A stretch of DNA of 64,000 bases from an uncultured Bacteroidales bacterium. Lineage in GTDB: Bacteria > Bacteroidota > Bacteroidia > Bacteroidales > UBA932. Below the pieces are notes generated by a model, which worked only from the letters and a program-made list of their open reading frames with translations, ran no database searches and was not told the origin of the DNA. The stretch lies in the NCBI GenBank assembly GCA_944323805.1, contig CALUTW010000001.1, forward strand, positions 62,001-126,000, written 5' to 3'. Each line of letters opens with the position of its first letter. The stretch's first letter is position 1. This document shows positions 38,558 through 47,293 of this stretch, piece by piece. The position numbers and the translations under genes were made by a program.

Positions 38558-40273
38558 ATGAAAATACTGACCGGAAAAGATATTCGCCAGGCAGATATCA
38601 GTACTGTCCAGAATGAGCCTGTTTCAGGAATTGACCTGATGGAGAGGGCCGCAGAGGCCATTACCGAAGCCATATTGCACTCGGAGGAGCATAGCGTGCA
38701 GTCCGCACGTGCACCTGTTGCGGCTTCGGAAGGGGATGACTATGTAATCTTTGCAGGAAAGGGAAACAACGGAGGAGACGGCCTTGCTGTCGCAAGGCTG
38801 CTGTATGGGCATGGTCTTGGTGCTCTTCGCGTGTCGGTGGTCGTTGCCGGGAAGACCGGCGACCTTTCGGAGGAGTGCCGGATAAATCTTGGACGTCTTC
38901 CTTCCGGCATACGGATATTTTCATATTCCGACTGCGTATTGAAGCCTTCGGGTATGCAGGACCAGGGGAATGCTGCGTGCAGCAAGATTTTCGGCAGGAA
39001 CACCGTCATTGTCGATGCCCTGCTGGGGACGGGGGTGCATGGCCCTGTCAGAGAACCTGTGAAAAGTGCGGTACGGCTGATAAATTCCTTATCCGACCTG
39101 TGCAGGAAAGTCGTATCCATAGATATGCCGTCAGGCCTTCCCACTGAGCCGGAGTACGGTCTGGCATCGGATATAGTTGTCTCGGACGAGACATTTACGA
39201 TTGAATTCCCGAAGCTTTCCCTGCTGCTGCCCGAGACAGGAAGGTATGCCGGCAGGCTCAGGACCGTAAAGATAGGGCTCGACAGGAATTTTATCAGGAC
39301 TGTATCTTCTCCGTATGCAGCCATTGATGAGGAGATGGCGGGGGCATTGCTCAAGAAAAGGAGCGAATTCGACCATAAGGGGACATACGGGCATACTCTG
39401 ATAATCGCCGGCGCCACAGGCATGATGGGGGCGGCCATCCTGTGTACCGGTGCCGCGTTGAAGTCCGGCTGCGGTCTTGTATCAGTCCATGTTCCGGTCC
39501 AGGAGCGTCATTCCATACATATCTCTTTCCCGGCAGCTATCGTATGTCCGGATATGTCCGGGGTATTTTCATCGGTACCTGAGAACATATTGAAATATTC
39601 CTCGGTGGCCGCCGGGCCTGGGCTCGGGCGTAAACCTGAGACGGTCGTGGCGCTTTCCAGGCTTCTCGACAGTGTGTCAGGAAACTGCCGGCAGACATTT
39701 GTAAGGACAGGGTCCTTCGAACCGCATCTGAAGACACTTGTCCTTGATGCCGATGCCCTGAATATCATAGCTTCGCGTCCTGCCCTGCTGAAGAAGATTC
39801 CCTCAGGGGCTGTCCTTACCCCGCATATCGGAGAGCTTTCAAGGCTTCTTGATGCGGCATTGTCATCCGGTTTCATAGATAGCGCTGCCGATTGTCCGGA
39901 TGATGGCTGCAGATGCAGCCGTACCAGGGAACCGTATCCATGGAAAAACGATATCCAGAAACTTATGCTGGTAAAAGACCTGAGCCGGAAACTCGGGTCC
40001 GTAACGGTGGTCAAAGGAGCGCATACCATGATATGCAGTCCTGACGGGAGGCTTTTCTTCAACATGTCCGGCAATCCGGGCATGGCAAAAGGCGGAAGCG
40101 GAGACATCCTTACAGGACTTATAGCCGGGCTTGCCGCCAGAGGATATGACTCTCTGTCCGCAGCGATTCTCGGGGTATGGTTTCATGGCAAGGCAGGGGA
40201 TATGGCTGCCTCGGAAAAAGGAATGGAGTCGATGAATGCCTCGGACATCCTGGACTCCATCAGGATAATGTGA
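38558..40273 (+). CDS. nnr: Bifunctional NAD(P)H-hydrate repair enzyme
   Basis: Repairs damaged, hydrated NAD(P)H in the cytoplasm. The N-terminal YjeF_N epimerase half interconverts the R and S forms (FAGKGNNGGDGLAVARLL, VDALLGTGVHGPV). The C-terminal ribokinase-like half (from about residue 260) is the ADP-dependent dehydratase, with AGATGMMGAAIL, VLTPHIGELSRLL and the catalytic NPGMAKGGSGDILTGLI (each within one loop). The 571 residues include an unusually long insertion around residue 455 rich in Cys, Asp and Arg (DCPDDGCRCSRTREP). An upstream in-frame ATG at 38492 precedes the -7 box and is rejected. Confidence 0.94.
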   Translation: MKILTGKDIRQADISTVQNEPVSGIDLMERAAEAITEAILHSEEHSVQSARAPVAASEGDDYVIFAGKGNNGGDGLAVARLLYGHGLGALRVSVVVAGKTGDLSEECRINLGRLPSGIRIFSYSDCVLKPSGMQDQGNAACSKIFGRNTVIVDALLGTGVHGPVREPVKSAVRLINSLSDLCRKVVSIDMPSGLPTEPEYGLASDIVVSDETFTIEFPKLSLLLPETGRYAGRLRTVKIGLDRNFIRTVSSPYAAIDEEMAGALLKKRSEFDHKGTYGHTLIIAGATGMMGAAILCTGAALKSGCGLVSVHVPVQERHSIHISFPAAIVCPDMSGVFSSVPENILKYSSVAAGPGLGRKPETVVALSRLLDSVSGNCRQTFVRTGSFEPHLKTLVLDADALNIIASRPALLKKIPSGAVLTPHIGELSRLLDAALSSGFIDSAADCPDDGCRCSRTREPYPWKNDIQKLMLVKDLSRKLGSVTVVKGAHTMICSPDGRLFFNMSGNPGMAKGGSGDILTGLIAGLAARGYDSLSAAILGVWFHGKAGDMAASEKGMESMNASDILDSIRIM

Positions 40274-40285
40274 AAGGCCTGCCTT

Positions 40286-41071
40286 TCATTCTTTAATCCG
40301 ATAATATTTGACGTTATTGAAGGTGTGTTTGCAGCTCGTGTCGAGATATTGCCAGCACTTGTCCCATGCAGTCACTGTATGGGCCTTGACATACTTGTTT
40401 CCTGCCTCATCCTGATATATCTCCACGTTGGAAAAGGCATCGATAATATCCTCGGCTGTCCCGAATGAGGACCTTCTCCTGGTGCTGGAGCCGCTGTCGT
40501 CAGTGAGAAAGCCGATAAGCACTATCAGCCCGACGATTATGAGTCCGAGCCACCACAGCTTCGTGATGACGAACCAGCCTGGAGACAATGCCGGGTACAA
40601 TATCAGCAGGGCAGCAATGACCGATGCCACCTTTTCTATGAAGCCTCCGAATCCGAATATACCGTCGGATACTATGCGTACAAGTACATAGACCGAAGGT
40701 ATCGCAATCAGTGCGGCATATGCCGCTGCGGCGATTTTTCTTAGCCAGCCACCCATGTACATCGAGAATTCTATGGCGGGCATGGCAGCAGATATTGCTG
40801 CCATAAGCAGTATTTCACCTATCAGCAATATTATGAAGCTGGCTACGGCTTTGCCTGCACCGTCCTTTTCGCCGAAGTCGAAAGTCTTCAGGACAATCGC
40901 CATCGGAACAGGGACTGACAGCAAGGCCAGTAGCATGCTCAATTTCGGGCTGTTTTCCATTATACCATAGAATTCGCTGATTCCGGCCCCTGAACAGGCG
41001 GCGATGCCAAGTACGGCAGCTGCAGCAAACAGGACTATTGTGTAGATTAGGACGAGTGATCTGTTTTTCAT
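40286..41071 (-). CDS. Hypothetical polytopic membrane protein
   Basis: A 261-residue protein I do not recognise. Six or seven hydrophobic segments occupy residues 5-190 and are followed by a soluble, positively charged C-terminal region of about 65 residues (from STRRRSSFGTAED to the end) containing Trp, Cys and many Tyr. The C-terminus is probably cytoplasmic. ATGs at 41080, 41077 and 41071 are all possible starts; the last gives the basic MKNRS start. It has a good promoter at 41111-41141 and lies just downstream of the tRNA-Ala gene and its terminator. The regions encoding the membrane helices have normal host composition. Confidence 0.7.
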   Translation of the reverse strand: MKNRSLVLIYTIVLFAAAAVLGIAACSGAGISEFYGIMENSPKLSMLLALLSVPVPMAIVLKTFDFGEKDGAGKAVASFIILLIGEILLMAAISAAMPAIEFSMYMGGWLRKIAAAAYAALIAIPSVYVLVRIVSDGIFGFGGFIEKVASVIAALLILYPALSPGWFVITKLWWLGLIIVGLIVLIGFLTDDSGSSTRRRSSFGTAEDIIDAFSNVEIYQDEAGNKYVKAHTVTAWDKCWQYLDTSCKHTFNNVKYYRIKE

Positions 41072-41110
41072 AAGCATCATTTATTAGGGACGATATGGTT
41101 CTTCTGCCTT

Positions 41111-41141
41111 TCAAAGATATTAAAAAAGCGGATAATAACAA
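41111..41141 (-). promoter_or_regulatory. Bacteroidetes promoter for the membrane protein
   Basis: The minus strand has TTG (41141-41139) and TATCTTTGA (41119-41111) 19 nt apart. It overlaps the T-run of the tRNA terminator. Confidence 0.7.
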
Positions 41142-41169
41142 AAAAGGCAGTCACATTGCTGTAACTGCC
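41140..41169 (-). terminator. Intrinsic terminator of tRNA-Ala
   Basis: On the minus strand GGCAGTTAC pairs with GTGACTGCC (9 bp, one G-U pair), loop AGCAAT, followed by T6. It starts 6 bp after the tRNA 3' end. Confidence 0.85.
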
Positions 41170-41175
41170 ATCGGG

Positions 41176-41249
41176 TGGAGGTAGACGGATTCGAACCGAC
41201 GACCCCCTGCTTGCAAAGCAGGTGCTCTAGCCAACTGAGCTATACCCCC
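41176..41249 (-). tRNA. tRNA-Ala, anticodon TGC
   Basis: The minus strand gives a full 74-nt cloverleaf. The acceptor stem GGGGGTA pairs with TACCTCC, including one G-U pair. The D-arm has TAGCTCAGTTGG. The anticodon stem CCTGC/GCAGG encloses TTTGCAA, anticodon TGC. The T-arm contains GGTTCGAATCC, and the discriminator is A. The genome reads CCC rather than CCA after the discriminator, so CCA must be added by nucleotidyltransferase. A perfect promoter precedes it and a terminator follows, so this is a stand-alone tRNA gene. Confidence 0.97.
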
Positions 41250-41273
41250 GTTTGCCCCGCCTTAATCGGGATT

Positions 41274-41304
41274 GCAAAGGTAGACATTTTATTTTAATAT
41301 GCAA
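41274..41304 (-). promoter_or_regulatory. Bacteroidetes promoter for tRNA-Ala
   Basis: The minus strand has TTG (41304-41302) and TACCTTTGC (41282-41274) with an exact 19-nt spacer, 24 bp before the tRNA 5' end. Confidence 0.85.
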
Positions 41305-41390
41305 TAATTTTATTTAAATTCGCATCGATTTTATCCAGGCCATGTCTTGCAAAAGTGCCGTTCATGGCTGCATTAAACTCTTATAATGTA

Positions 41391-41831
41391 ATGGAAACAA
41401 AGATAAAGATAGTCAACACGTCTCCATATCCGGCCCCGGAATATGCCACGGCTGATTCTGCCGGTATGGACCTGAAGGCTGATATCGAGGCCCCTGTTGT
41501 CCTGGGTCCGCTTCAGAGAATGATGGTGCCGACAGGCATAAGGATAGCCCTTCCTGCAGGCATGGAGGCGCAGGTGCGTCCGAGGAGCGGCCTTGCAGCC
41601 AGGCATGGCGTCACGGTCCTGAATGCTCCCGGTACTGTAGATGCGGACTACAGGGGGGAAATAAAGGTAATCCTCGTAAATGTCTCTGATACCCCTTTTG
41701 AGATAAATCCGGGAGAGAGGATAGCCCAGCTCGTGGTAGCAAGATATGAAAAGGCCGTGTGGGAAGAGACGGACAGCCTGGATGATACGGAAAGAGGAGA
41801 GGGCGGATTCGGAAGCACGGGCAGAAAGTAG
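41391..41831 (+). CDS. dut: dUTP diphosphatase
   Basis: Trimeric dUTPase that hydrolyses dUTP to dUMP, keeping uracil out of DNA and feeding dTMP synthesis. The five motifs are present over 146 residues: [46 protein letters not shown] and [10 protein letters not shown] (the C-terminal flap). The ATG before ETKIKIVN is chosen; the frame is open 12 codons further up without family similarity. The murF start follows 4 bp after the stop, so the two form an operon. Confidence 0.96.
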   Translation: METKIKIVNTSPYPAPEYATADSAGMDLKADIEAPVVLGPLQRMMVPTGIRIALPAGMEAQVRPRSGLAARHGVTVLNAPGTVDADYRGEIKVILVNVSDTPFEINPGERIAQLVVARYEKAVWEETDSLDDTERGEGGFGSTGRK

Positions 41832-41835
41832 CTTT

Positions 41836-43218
41836 ATGATGGAGACAGATACAGAGACATTGTACAGGCTGTTCAGGGAATGCGGGAAAGTCTCGACCGA
41901 CAGCCGGTCCATATCCGGCGGAGAGATTTTCTTCGCCCTGGAGGGGGAGAATTTTAACGGTAATGAATATGCCCTGAAAGCACTTGATTCAGGGGCAGCC
42001 TATGCGGTGGTGTCAGCCGGTTTTTTCGGCGGGAAGCTGCCGGAAGGAAAGTATAAGGGGAGACTGATACCTGTCCAGGATACACTGAAGGCATTGCAGC
42101 AGCTTGCAAGATATCACAGGTCGATGACTTTTGTGAACGGCAGGCCACTCCCGGTCATAGGGCTTACAGGTACGAACGGCAAGACGACTACAAAGGAGCT
42201 CATTACCGCTGTCCTGTCGGCCAGATACAATGTGACTGCGACCGAGGGCAATCTGAACAACAGTATCGGTGTGCCGCTTACCCTGTTGAAAATCGGGTCA
42301 CAGACGCAGATAGCTGTGGTAGAGATGGGGGCAAGCCATCCTGGGGATATCAGGGAGCTTGTATCTGTAGCTCTTCCTGACTACGGGCTGATTACAAATG
42401 TCGGCAAGGCCCATCTTCTTGGATTCGGCTCATTTGAGGGTGTCATGAAGGCAAAAGGCGAACTGTACGACTATATCCAGCGTACAGCCGACAAGGTATT
42501 CATCAATGTCGATAACCCGTATCTCTGCCGGATGGCATCAGAACGTCCGGATCTGATTACCATCCCTTATGGTGTTGCCTATCAGGGGGTATCTGTGCTG
42601 GAGACATCGCCTGAGCATCCTTATCTCAGGATGGAGATCCCGGATGCCGATGGCGGGGAAGGAGCCACAGTAACTGTCGATTCCCATCTTGTCGGAGCTT
42701 ACAATGCAGATAATGTAATGGCTGCCATTGCCGTAGGCGGGGAGTTCGGTGTGGGCCTGAAGGAAGCCGTCGCTGCCATCAATGCCTATATTCCTGCCAA
42801 CAGCCGCTCGCAGCTGATAAGGACAGGACGTAATACGCTAATAGCCGACGCCTACAATGCCAACCCGACGAGCATGGCTGCAGCAATGGACAATTTCATG
42901 TCAATCGATTCCGGACACAAGGCAATGATGCTTGGCGATATGCTGGAATTGGGGCCTGATTCATTCCGGGAGCATCTCGAGATAGTCAGGAAGGCTGCCG
43001 GGACTGATATGCAGGTCTTTCTTGTCGGACAGGAATTCAGGCGGGCCCTTGACATGTTCCGTAATGAGGATAAAAATAGCCGGACCACCTTATTCATGGA
43101 TTTCGGGACTTCCGGAGACCTTGCTTCATGGCTTGCAGCCAATCCTTTGGACGGCTATACTGTCCTTGTAAAGGGCTCAAGGGGAATGAAAATGGAAAAG
43201 GTGCTCACTGTCTTGTGA
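41836..43218 (+). CDS. murF: UDP-N-acetylmuramoyl-tripeptide--D-alanyl-D-alanine ligase
   Basis: ATP-dependent Mur ligase that adds D-Ala-D-Ala to UDP-MurNAc-tripeptide, the last cytoplasmic step of the peptidoglycan precursor. It has the N-terminal substrate domain (STDSRSISGGEIFFAL), the P-loop GLTGTNGKTTTKELI and the central VVEMGASHPGDI. The C-terminal domain has ADAYNANPTSMAAA. 460 residues is normal. The start is ATG 41836 or 41839, right after dut; an open frame from 41746 lies within dut and is rejected. Its last 14 bp overlap the convergent PAP2 gene. Confidence 0.95.
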   Translation: MMETDTETLYRLFRECGKVSTDSRSISGGEIFFALEGENFNGNEYALKALDSGAAYAVVSAGFFGGKLPEGKYKGRLIPVQDTLKALQQLARYHRSMTFVNGRPLPVIGLTGTNGKTTTKELITAVLSARYNVTATEGNLNNSIGVPLTLLKIGSQTQIAVVEMGASHPGDIRELVSVALPDYGLITNVGKAHLLGFGSFEGVMKAKGELYDYIQRTADKVFINVDNPYLCRMASERPDLITIPYGVAYQGVSVLETSPEHPYLRMEIPDADGGEGATVTVDSHLVGAYNADNVMAAIAVGGEFGVGLKEAVAAINAYIPANSRSQLIRTGRNTLIADAYNANPTSMAAAMDNFMSIDSGHKAMMLGDMLELGPDSFREHLEIVRKAAGTDMQVFLVGQEFRRALDMFRNEDKNSRTTLFMDFGTSGDLASWLAANPLDGYTVLVKGSRGMKMEKVLTVL

Positions 43219-43801
43219 CAGCGGGCACTTTTCTTATGACAAGCCGGCCGATATATGCGCAGAACAGTCCGATGAGGACGCCTGCGATTGCGCCTGTAAG
43301 GACATCTCCCAGATAGTGCTTGCCGACGAATATCCTGCTTATGCTCACAAGAAATGCCCATGTAAAGATGAATGCGGCATATCCCCTGTAGCGGAGACGG
43401 CTGTCATTGCGGAATCCCATTGTCGAGCAGACCGCGAATCCGAATGAATTTGCGGCATGTCCCGAATAGAAGCCGTAGAGGCCGCCTCCTGTCTCGAGCA
43501 TGTACAGTCCCATGTCTATCATCTTCTGGTCCTGACACGGTCTCAGCCTTGCTATGCCGTCCTTGAACAGATTGGCTATCTGGTCGCATAACACGACACA
43601 AAGTACACATGTCAGCAATGTGACAAGTCCTTTTTTCCATCCGAGTCTCCAGAAGAAAAGTATGGCTATGACAGCATACATCGGAAACCATATCCTTACA
43701 TGCGAGAACAGAAGCATGACCTGGTCTGACCATGGCGAATGGAAGCCGTTTATGAACAGGGTAACATGCTGGTCGAGCTCATGCAGATTTTGCCAGAACA
43801 T
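43205..43801 (-). CDS. PAP2-family phosphatase
   Basis: Membrane phosphatase of 198 residues and about five helices with the three-part acid phosphatase signature: KDGIARLRPC, YSGHAANSFGFA (PSGH replaced by YSGH) and SRIFVGKHYLGDVLTG. Family members dephosphorylate phosphatidic acid, undecaprenyl diphosphate or lipid A; which applies here cannot be told. It lies 51 bp downstream of obg on the same strand and overlaps murF by 14 bp at the 3' end. A role in undecaprenyl phosphate recycling would suit the murF neighbourhood, but that is inference. Confidence 0.88.
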   Translation of the reverse strand: MFWQNLHELDQHVTLFINGFHSPWSDQVMLLFSHVRIWFPMYAVIAILFFWRLGWKKGLVTLLTCVLCVVLCDQIANLFKDGIARLRPCQDQKMIDMGLYMLETGGGLYGFYSGHAANSFGFAVCSTMGFRNDSRLRYRGYAAFIFTWAFLVSISRIFVGKHYLGDVLTGAIAGVLIGLFCAYIGRLVIRKVPAVTRQ

Positions 43802-43852
43802 AATAAAGTGATTTAGATTTTACAATTATTGCCGGTGCTGAGAGTCCAGCGT

Positions 43853-44845
43853 TTACTGGTGCAGCACATTCCACAGAAGATCCTTCAGCTCCTTAATGCC
43901 TTCTCCTGTCAATGATGATATGAAGATGTGCGGAACCCCGTCCGGAAGACAGGCTTCCATCTCGCTTTTCATTTTTTCATCGAGCATGTCCGCCTTGCTG
44001 ATTGCCAGGACACGTCCTTTTACCAGCAGTTCTGGATTGTACATCCTCAGTTCATTCAGAAGAATCTCATATCCTCCCGATATGTCATCGGCATCGGCCG
44101 GTACCATGAACAGCAGGATTGAATTCCTTTCGATATGCCGGAGGAATCGCAGCCCGATGCCTTTCCCTTCATGGGCGCCTTCGATTATGCCGGGGATGTC
44201 GGCCATTACAAACGACTGGTCATCATAATAGCTTACAATCCCGAGATTCGGTTCGAGCGTAGTGAATGCATAGTCGGCAATCTTGGGCCTTGCAGCGGAT
44301 ACTTTCGACAGCAATGTCGATTTCCCTGCATTCGGGAATCCGACGAGCCCGACATCCGCAAGAATCTTAAGCTCAAGGATGAACCATCCCTCCTGTCCCG
44401 GCTCTCCCGGCTGGGCATATCTCGGGGTCTGGTTGGTCGCCGACTTGAAATTGTTGTTGCCCAGGCCTCCGCGACCTCCGCGGACAAGTATCTTTTCCTC
44501 TCCAGGCTCGACAAGCTCGAAAAGTGTCTCGCCCGTTTCGGCATCCTTGGCTACAGTGCCGAGCGGAACATCCAGATATATGTCGGCCCCGTTTTTCCCC
44601 TTGCACAATTGTCCGCTTCCTGCACCTCCGTGCTCTGCCCGGATATGCTTGCGATATTTGAGATGGATAAGGGTCCAGAACTGCGGGTTGGCTCTCAGGA
44701 TGACATGGCCTCCGCGCCCTCCGTCCCCGCCGTCAGGTCCTCCCTTCGGTATGTACTTTTCCCTTCTCAGATGCATCGAGCCTGCACCCCCGTTCCCGGA
44801 AGCGCAGAATATCTTCACGTAGTCTATGAAATTGCTGTCTGGCAT
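43853..44845 (-). CDS. obg: Obg family GTPase
   Basis: Ribosome-associated GTPase needed for 50S maturation, 330 residues. The glycine-rich Obg fold fills residues 1-158 ([28 protein letters not shown]). The G domain follows with [11 protein letters not shown] (G1), DIPGIIEGA (G3) and SKADML (G4). The frame stays open for 71 codons upstream of this ATG, but that stretch has no family similarity and contains a -7 box (44865-44873), so [10 protein letters not shown] is the start. I expect obg to follow hpt-adk in related genomes; here 8.6 kb of foreign-looking DNA lies between. Confidence 0.95.
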   Translation of the reverse strand: MPDSNFIDYVKIFCASGNGGAGSMHLRREKYIPKGGPDGGDGGRGGHVILRANPQFWTLIHLKYRKHIRAEHGGAGSGQLCKGKNGADIYLDVPLGTVAKDAETGETLFELVEPGEEKILVRGGRGGLGNNNFKSATNQTPRYAQPGEPGQEGWFILELKILADVGLVGFPNAGKSTLLSKVSAARPKIADYAFTTLEPNLGIVSYYDDQSFVMADIPGIIEGAHEGKGIGLRFLRHIERNSILLFMVPADADDISGGYEILLNELRMYNPELLVKGRVLAISKADMLDEKMKSEMEACLPDGVPHIFISSLTGEGIKELKDLLWNVLHQ

Positions 44846-44864
44846 ATTCGCTTCAATATATCCT

Positions 44865-44873
44865 GCAAAGATA
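44865..44873 (-). promoter_or_regulatory. Bacteroidetes -7 box for obg
   Basis: The minus strand reads TATCTTTGC, 19 bp before the obg ATG. No clear -33 TTG. It would make obg independent of hpt-adk. Confidence 0.6.
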
Positions 44874-45059
44874 GGGATTCTTTTGATGTGCCGTAATGGT
44901 ATTGATGAAATATTTGAAAAGGGCGAAAGAAAAGCGACAAGAGGAAAATCTACGCAACCCGAATGGAATGCGAACCATTTCGCATTTTCGAGACGCGAAA
45001 GGGTGAAGCTAACGACCGCATGCCGGCCGTCGGGACAGGTTACAGCGATAAAATGCATT

Positions 45060-45425
45060 TTAGTTTGCTATTTTTTCCAATGCATTTGCTGCCCAACGAA
45101 GATACATTGCTGACTTATCATCAGCATTTGCTGCGTATTGGAGTTGTACTTTGTTTTTCTCCAAGGCATCCTCGGCATAACGTGAATATGTCTTTGCTCT
45201 ATCTATATTTCCTTTCTTTGTGTAATATACCGCTTCTCTTTGGTATCCCTCAGCTTTTTTCAGGTAGTATTCGGCTTCGCGACGATATCCGTCGGCTTTC
45301 TTTTGGTAATACTCAGCCTCTCGTTGATATCCTTGTGCTTTTTTGAGATAATAGTCATCTTGCGTATAAGAATTTATCGCAAAGCAGCATAGAAAAGCTA
45401 TAATCAAAGGTAATTTTAATTGCAT
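45060..45425 (-). CDS. Hypothetical secreted 14-residue-repeat protein
   Basis: A 121-residue protein of unknown function. Residues 1-21 look like a signal peptide ([20 protein letters not shown]). Residues 25-80 are four tandem 14-residue units of the form YYxKKAxGYxREAE, the last one degenerate ([14 protein letters not shown]). A helical, Ala- and Lys-rich tail follows. The units should form amphipathic helices, resembling short TPR or Sel1-like hairpins but shorter than either, so a coiled rod is possible. It is the last gene of a six-gene operon, 14 bp after its neighbour, and would end up in the periplasm. Confidence 0.65.
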   Translation of the reverse strand: MQLKLPLIIAFLCCFAINSYTQDDYYLKKAQGYQREAEYYQKKADGYRREAEYYLKKAEGYQREAVYYTKKGNIDRAKTYSRYAEDALEKNKVQLQYAANADDKSAMYLRWAANALEKIAN

Positions 45426-45439
45426 CAGATGATATCTCT

Positions 45440-46729
45440 TTAGTATATGGTAAACGTCTTGCTTTTTAGACAGCTATTATTATACCAGATCTCTATTCTG
45501 TATGCTCCTTTCTGCCAGTGGCCTTTGTTCTTTCCACCCCATCCGAGCATATATAACATCGTCTGTCTGTTCTTTTCTATTGTAACATCATTTTTGTATG
45601 TGTAGCCCGGTGGAGATTGCCATTTGCCAGAGCCAGTAGAAAGACCATTTGGTGTATAAAACTTGACATATAGAGTGATAGTTTGGTCTCTCAATCCGTA
45701 GACTTTCAATCTTGGATATAAATAAGTTGTGTTTCTGCTATAGATTGTTTCTCCATAATTTTCGCCCTCGTTCTTCATTGTAATATCAGACACAATTAAG
45801 GGAGTATATTGTGACAGGTCATTCAGTGAAGATTGAACTGAAGCCAATTCGGATTTCATGTTTTTCAGTTCTCTGTCTTTCCGGGAAATTATTTCCTCTT
45901 GATCTGAGATGGTCTTGTTTTTATGTGAAATGACTATATGTAAAGAATCTATAGAGGCTTCCCTCTTATTTAAGGTATAATTCAATTCATTTACATTCTG
46001 ATTGAAAAGCGCGATTACGACTAATGCGGCTGCAACGAGCAATGATAGGGAAATGACCCACCGATATTGTTTTTTCTGTCTTTTCAGAGACTCTATTTCA
46101 TTTTCCAGATTGTTTTTTATGGCAGTCAGTTCTTTCGTTTCCGAATTAAGCCTTGCGACAGTTTTTGAAAAACTGGAGGGCGCAGTATTTTCCATTGTGA
46201 CGATGACATTGTGGTAGTGTCGTAGGGCTTCTATAACTTTGTCGTTGTCATCATCTGAAAAAGTCAAGGTCATCTTGCTTGTCATCGGAATGGAAAAATC
46301 TTCAGGAGGGAGACTCTCCCAATAAGATGGTCTCTTTTCCAAATAATCTTTTATTGACCTGAAGATATTGTCAACTTCTGCGGCTTCTGCAGAAAAGTTT
46401 GTGACTTTCTGTGAGATTGTGCCGTTCTCATCATAAGCAAACAGAACTCCTTTCTGTGCTGAAAAATCCAATGTATTGTGAAGAAATTCATATAGCCAGT
46501 GGAGATCCAGACAAATTTCTCCACAAACCACAGAAAAGCCTAATGCTGTCGATGTATTTTTCTTGTACACATAAGTGTAGTACATCAGATTGCCATCCCT
46601 GCGTACAACAATCTGATGTTGCTCTGTGCTATCAATACAATTTTGTCTGATAAATGTTTCCGAGTGGTCAGATATATATTGCTGATAGTTCCCGGAGACA
46701 TAACTGAATATGTAGGTCTTCAGTATCAT
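45440..46729 (-). CDS. Single-pass membrane protein with coiled coils and a C-terminal beta domain
   Basis: A 429-residue protein of unknown family. Residues 1-185 form a soluble domain with alternating strands and a WxxxFLHNTLD helix. Residues 186-220 are coiled coil and 223-243 a single membrane span. Residues 246-307 are a second coiled coil, and 311-429 an Ig-like beta domain rich in Tyr, Trp and Gly (LGWGGKNKGHWQKG, IEIWYNN). With basic residues before the span, the N-terminal domain should be cytoplasmic and the beta domain periplasmic. This architecture mirrors that of the 555-residue protein in the same operon. Its start directly abuts the stop of the retropepsin gene, implying translational coupling. 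Confidence 0.7.
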   Translation of the reverse strand: MILKTYIFSYVSGNYQQYISDHSETFIRQNCIDSTEQHQIVVRRDGNLMYYTYVYKKNTSTALGFSVVCGEICLDLHWLYEFLHNTLDFSAQKGVLFAYDENGTISQKVTNFSAEAAEVDNIFRSIKDYLEKRPSYWESLPPEDFSIPMTSKMTLTFSDDDNDKVIEALRHYHNVIVTMENTAPSSFSKTVARLNSETKELTAIKNNLENEIESLKRQKKQYRWVISLSLLVAAALVVIALFNQNVNELNYTLNKREASIDSLHIVISHKNKTISDQEEIISRKDRELKNMKSELASVQSSLNDLSQYTPLIVSDITMKNEGENYGETIYSRNTTYLYPRLKVYGLRDQTITLYVKFYTPNGLSTGSGKWQSPPGYTYKNDVTIEKNRQTMLYMLGWGGKNKGHWQKGAYRIEIWYNNSCLKSKTFTIY

Positions 46730-47248
46730 TTATTTGTAGTAAATCAGTCTATCGTATTGAGATATTTCGTGGGAATATCCTAAATCCTGCATTACAGGTA
46801 GTCCAATCAGAATATCTGTCGCAACATTGTCATCTATTACTGCGGGAACATTTGTCAGTGAATGCTCAACTCCCTCCTGGTCCATAAATGCAATGGATTT
46901 AAGCATATACACATCATATTCAGCTGTCTGGCCATTGGCTACCCTAATAGGAACACTTGTCTGATAATCACTCTCCAAAAGTGTTCCTGCCTTTACTAAA
47001 GCAGCTGCTTCCAGAGAGGAAATTTTGAGAGGAACACTGCATCCGGAATCCCAAGTAGCGTCAAACTGCGGTCCATCGTTAAGCCTGATACGGACAATGA
47101 TAGAGCTGTTCCTGTTTTGATACGGGATAGCAAAGGAAAAATTTTGAGCAGATATTTTATCCGGGAATTTTGATGGGCGGTAAACATTGTTATTACCGCA
47201 GGAGCACAATAACATAGTTACAATGCTCAGATAAATAAGTCTTTTCAT
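46730..47248 (-). CDS. Retropepsin-like aspartic protease lipoprotein
   Basis: A 172-residue lipoprotein: the signal peptide ends in the lipobox LCSC (Cys17). The mature part matches the single-domain clan AA pattern. It has a beta hairpin IVRIRLNDGPQFDATW, catalytic DSG at residues 67-69, an ALVKAGTL helix and, near the C-terminus, DILIGLPVMQDLGY, equivalent to the second conserved hydrophobic-Gly loop. Such proteins act as homodimers. It is predicted to be membrane-anchored facing the periplasm, where the beta domains of its operon partners also lie. An inactive, binding-only role cannot be excluded, since DSG replaces the more common DTG. Confidence 0.75.
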   Translation of the reverse strand: MKRLIYLSIVTMLLCSCGNNNVYRPSKFPDKISAQNFSFAIPYQNRNSSIIVRIRLNDGPQFDATWDSGCSVPLKISSLEAAALVKAGTLLESDYQTSVPIRVANGQTAEYDVYMLKSIAFMDQEGVEHSLTNVPAVIDDNVATDILIGLPVMQDLGYSHEISQYDRLIYYK

Positions 47249-47293
47249 TTTTCTTCAATTTAAATATTCTTCTCGTGTATGAGGGTATTGAAA

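Noticed and set aside
44846..45058. Obg with a 71-residue N-terminal extension
   Set aside because: The extension has no Obg-family similarity and spans a -7 box; [10 protein letters not shown] is the conserved start.
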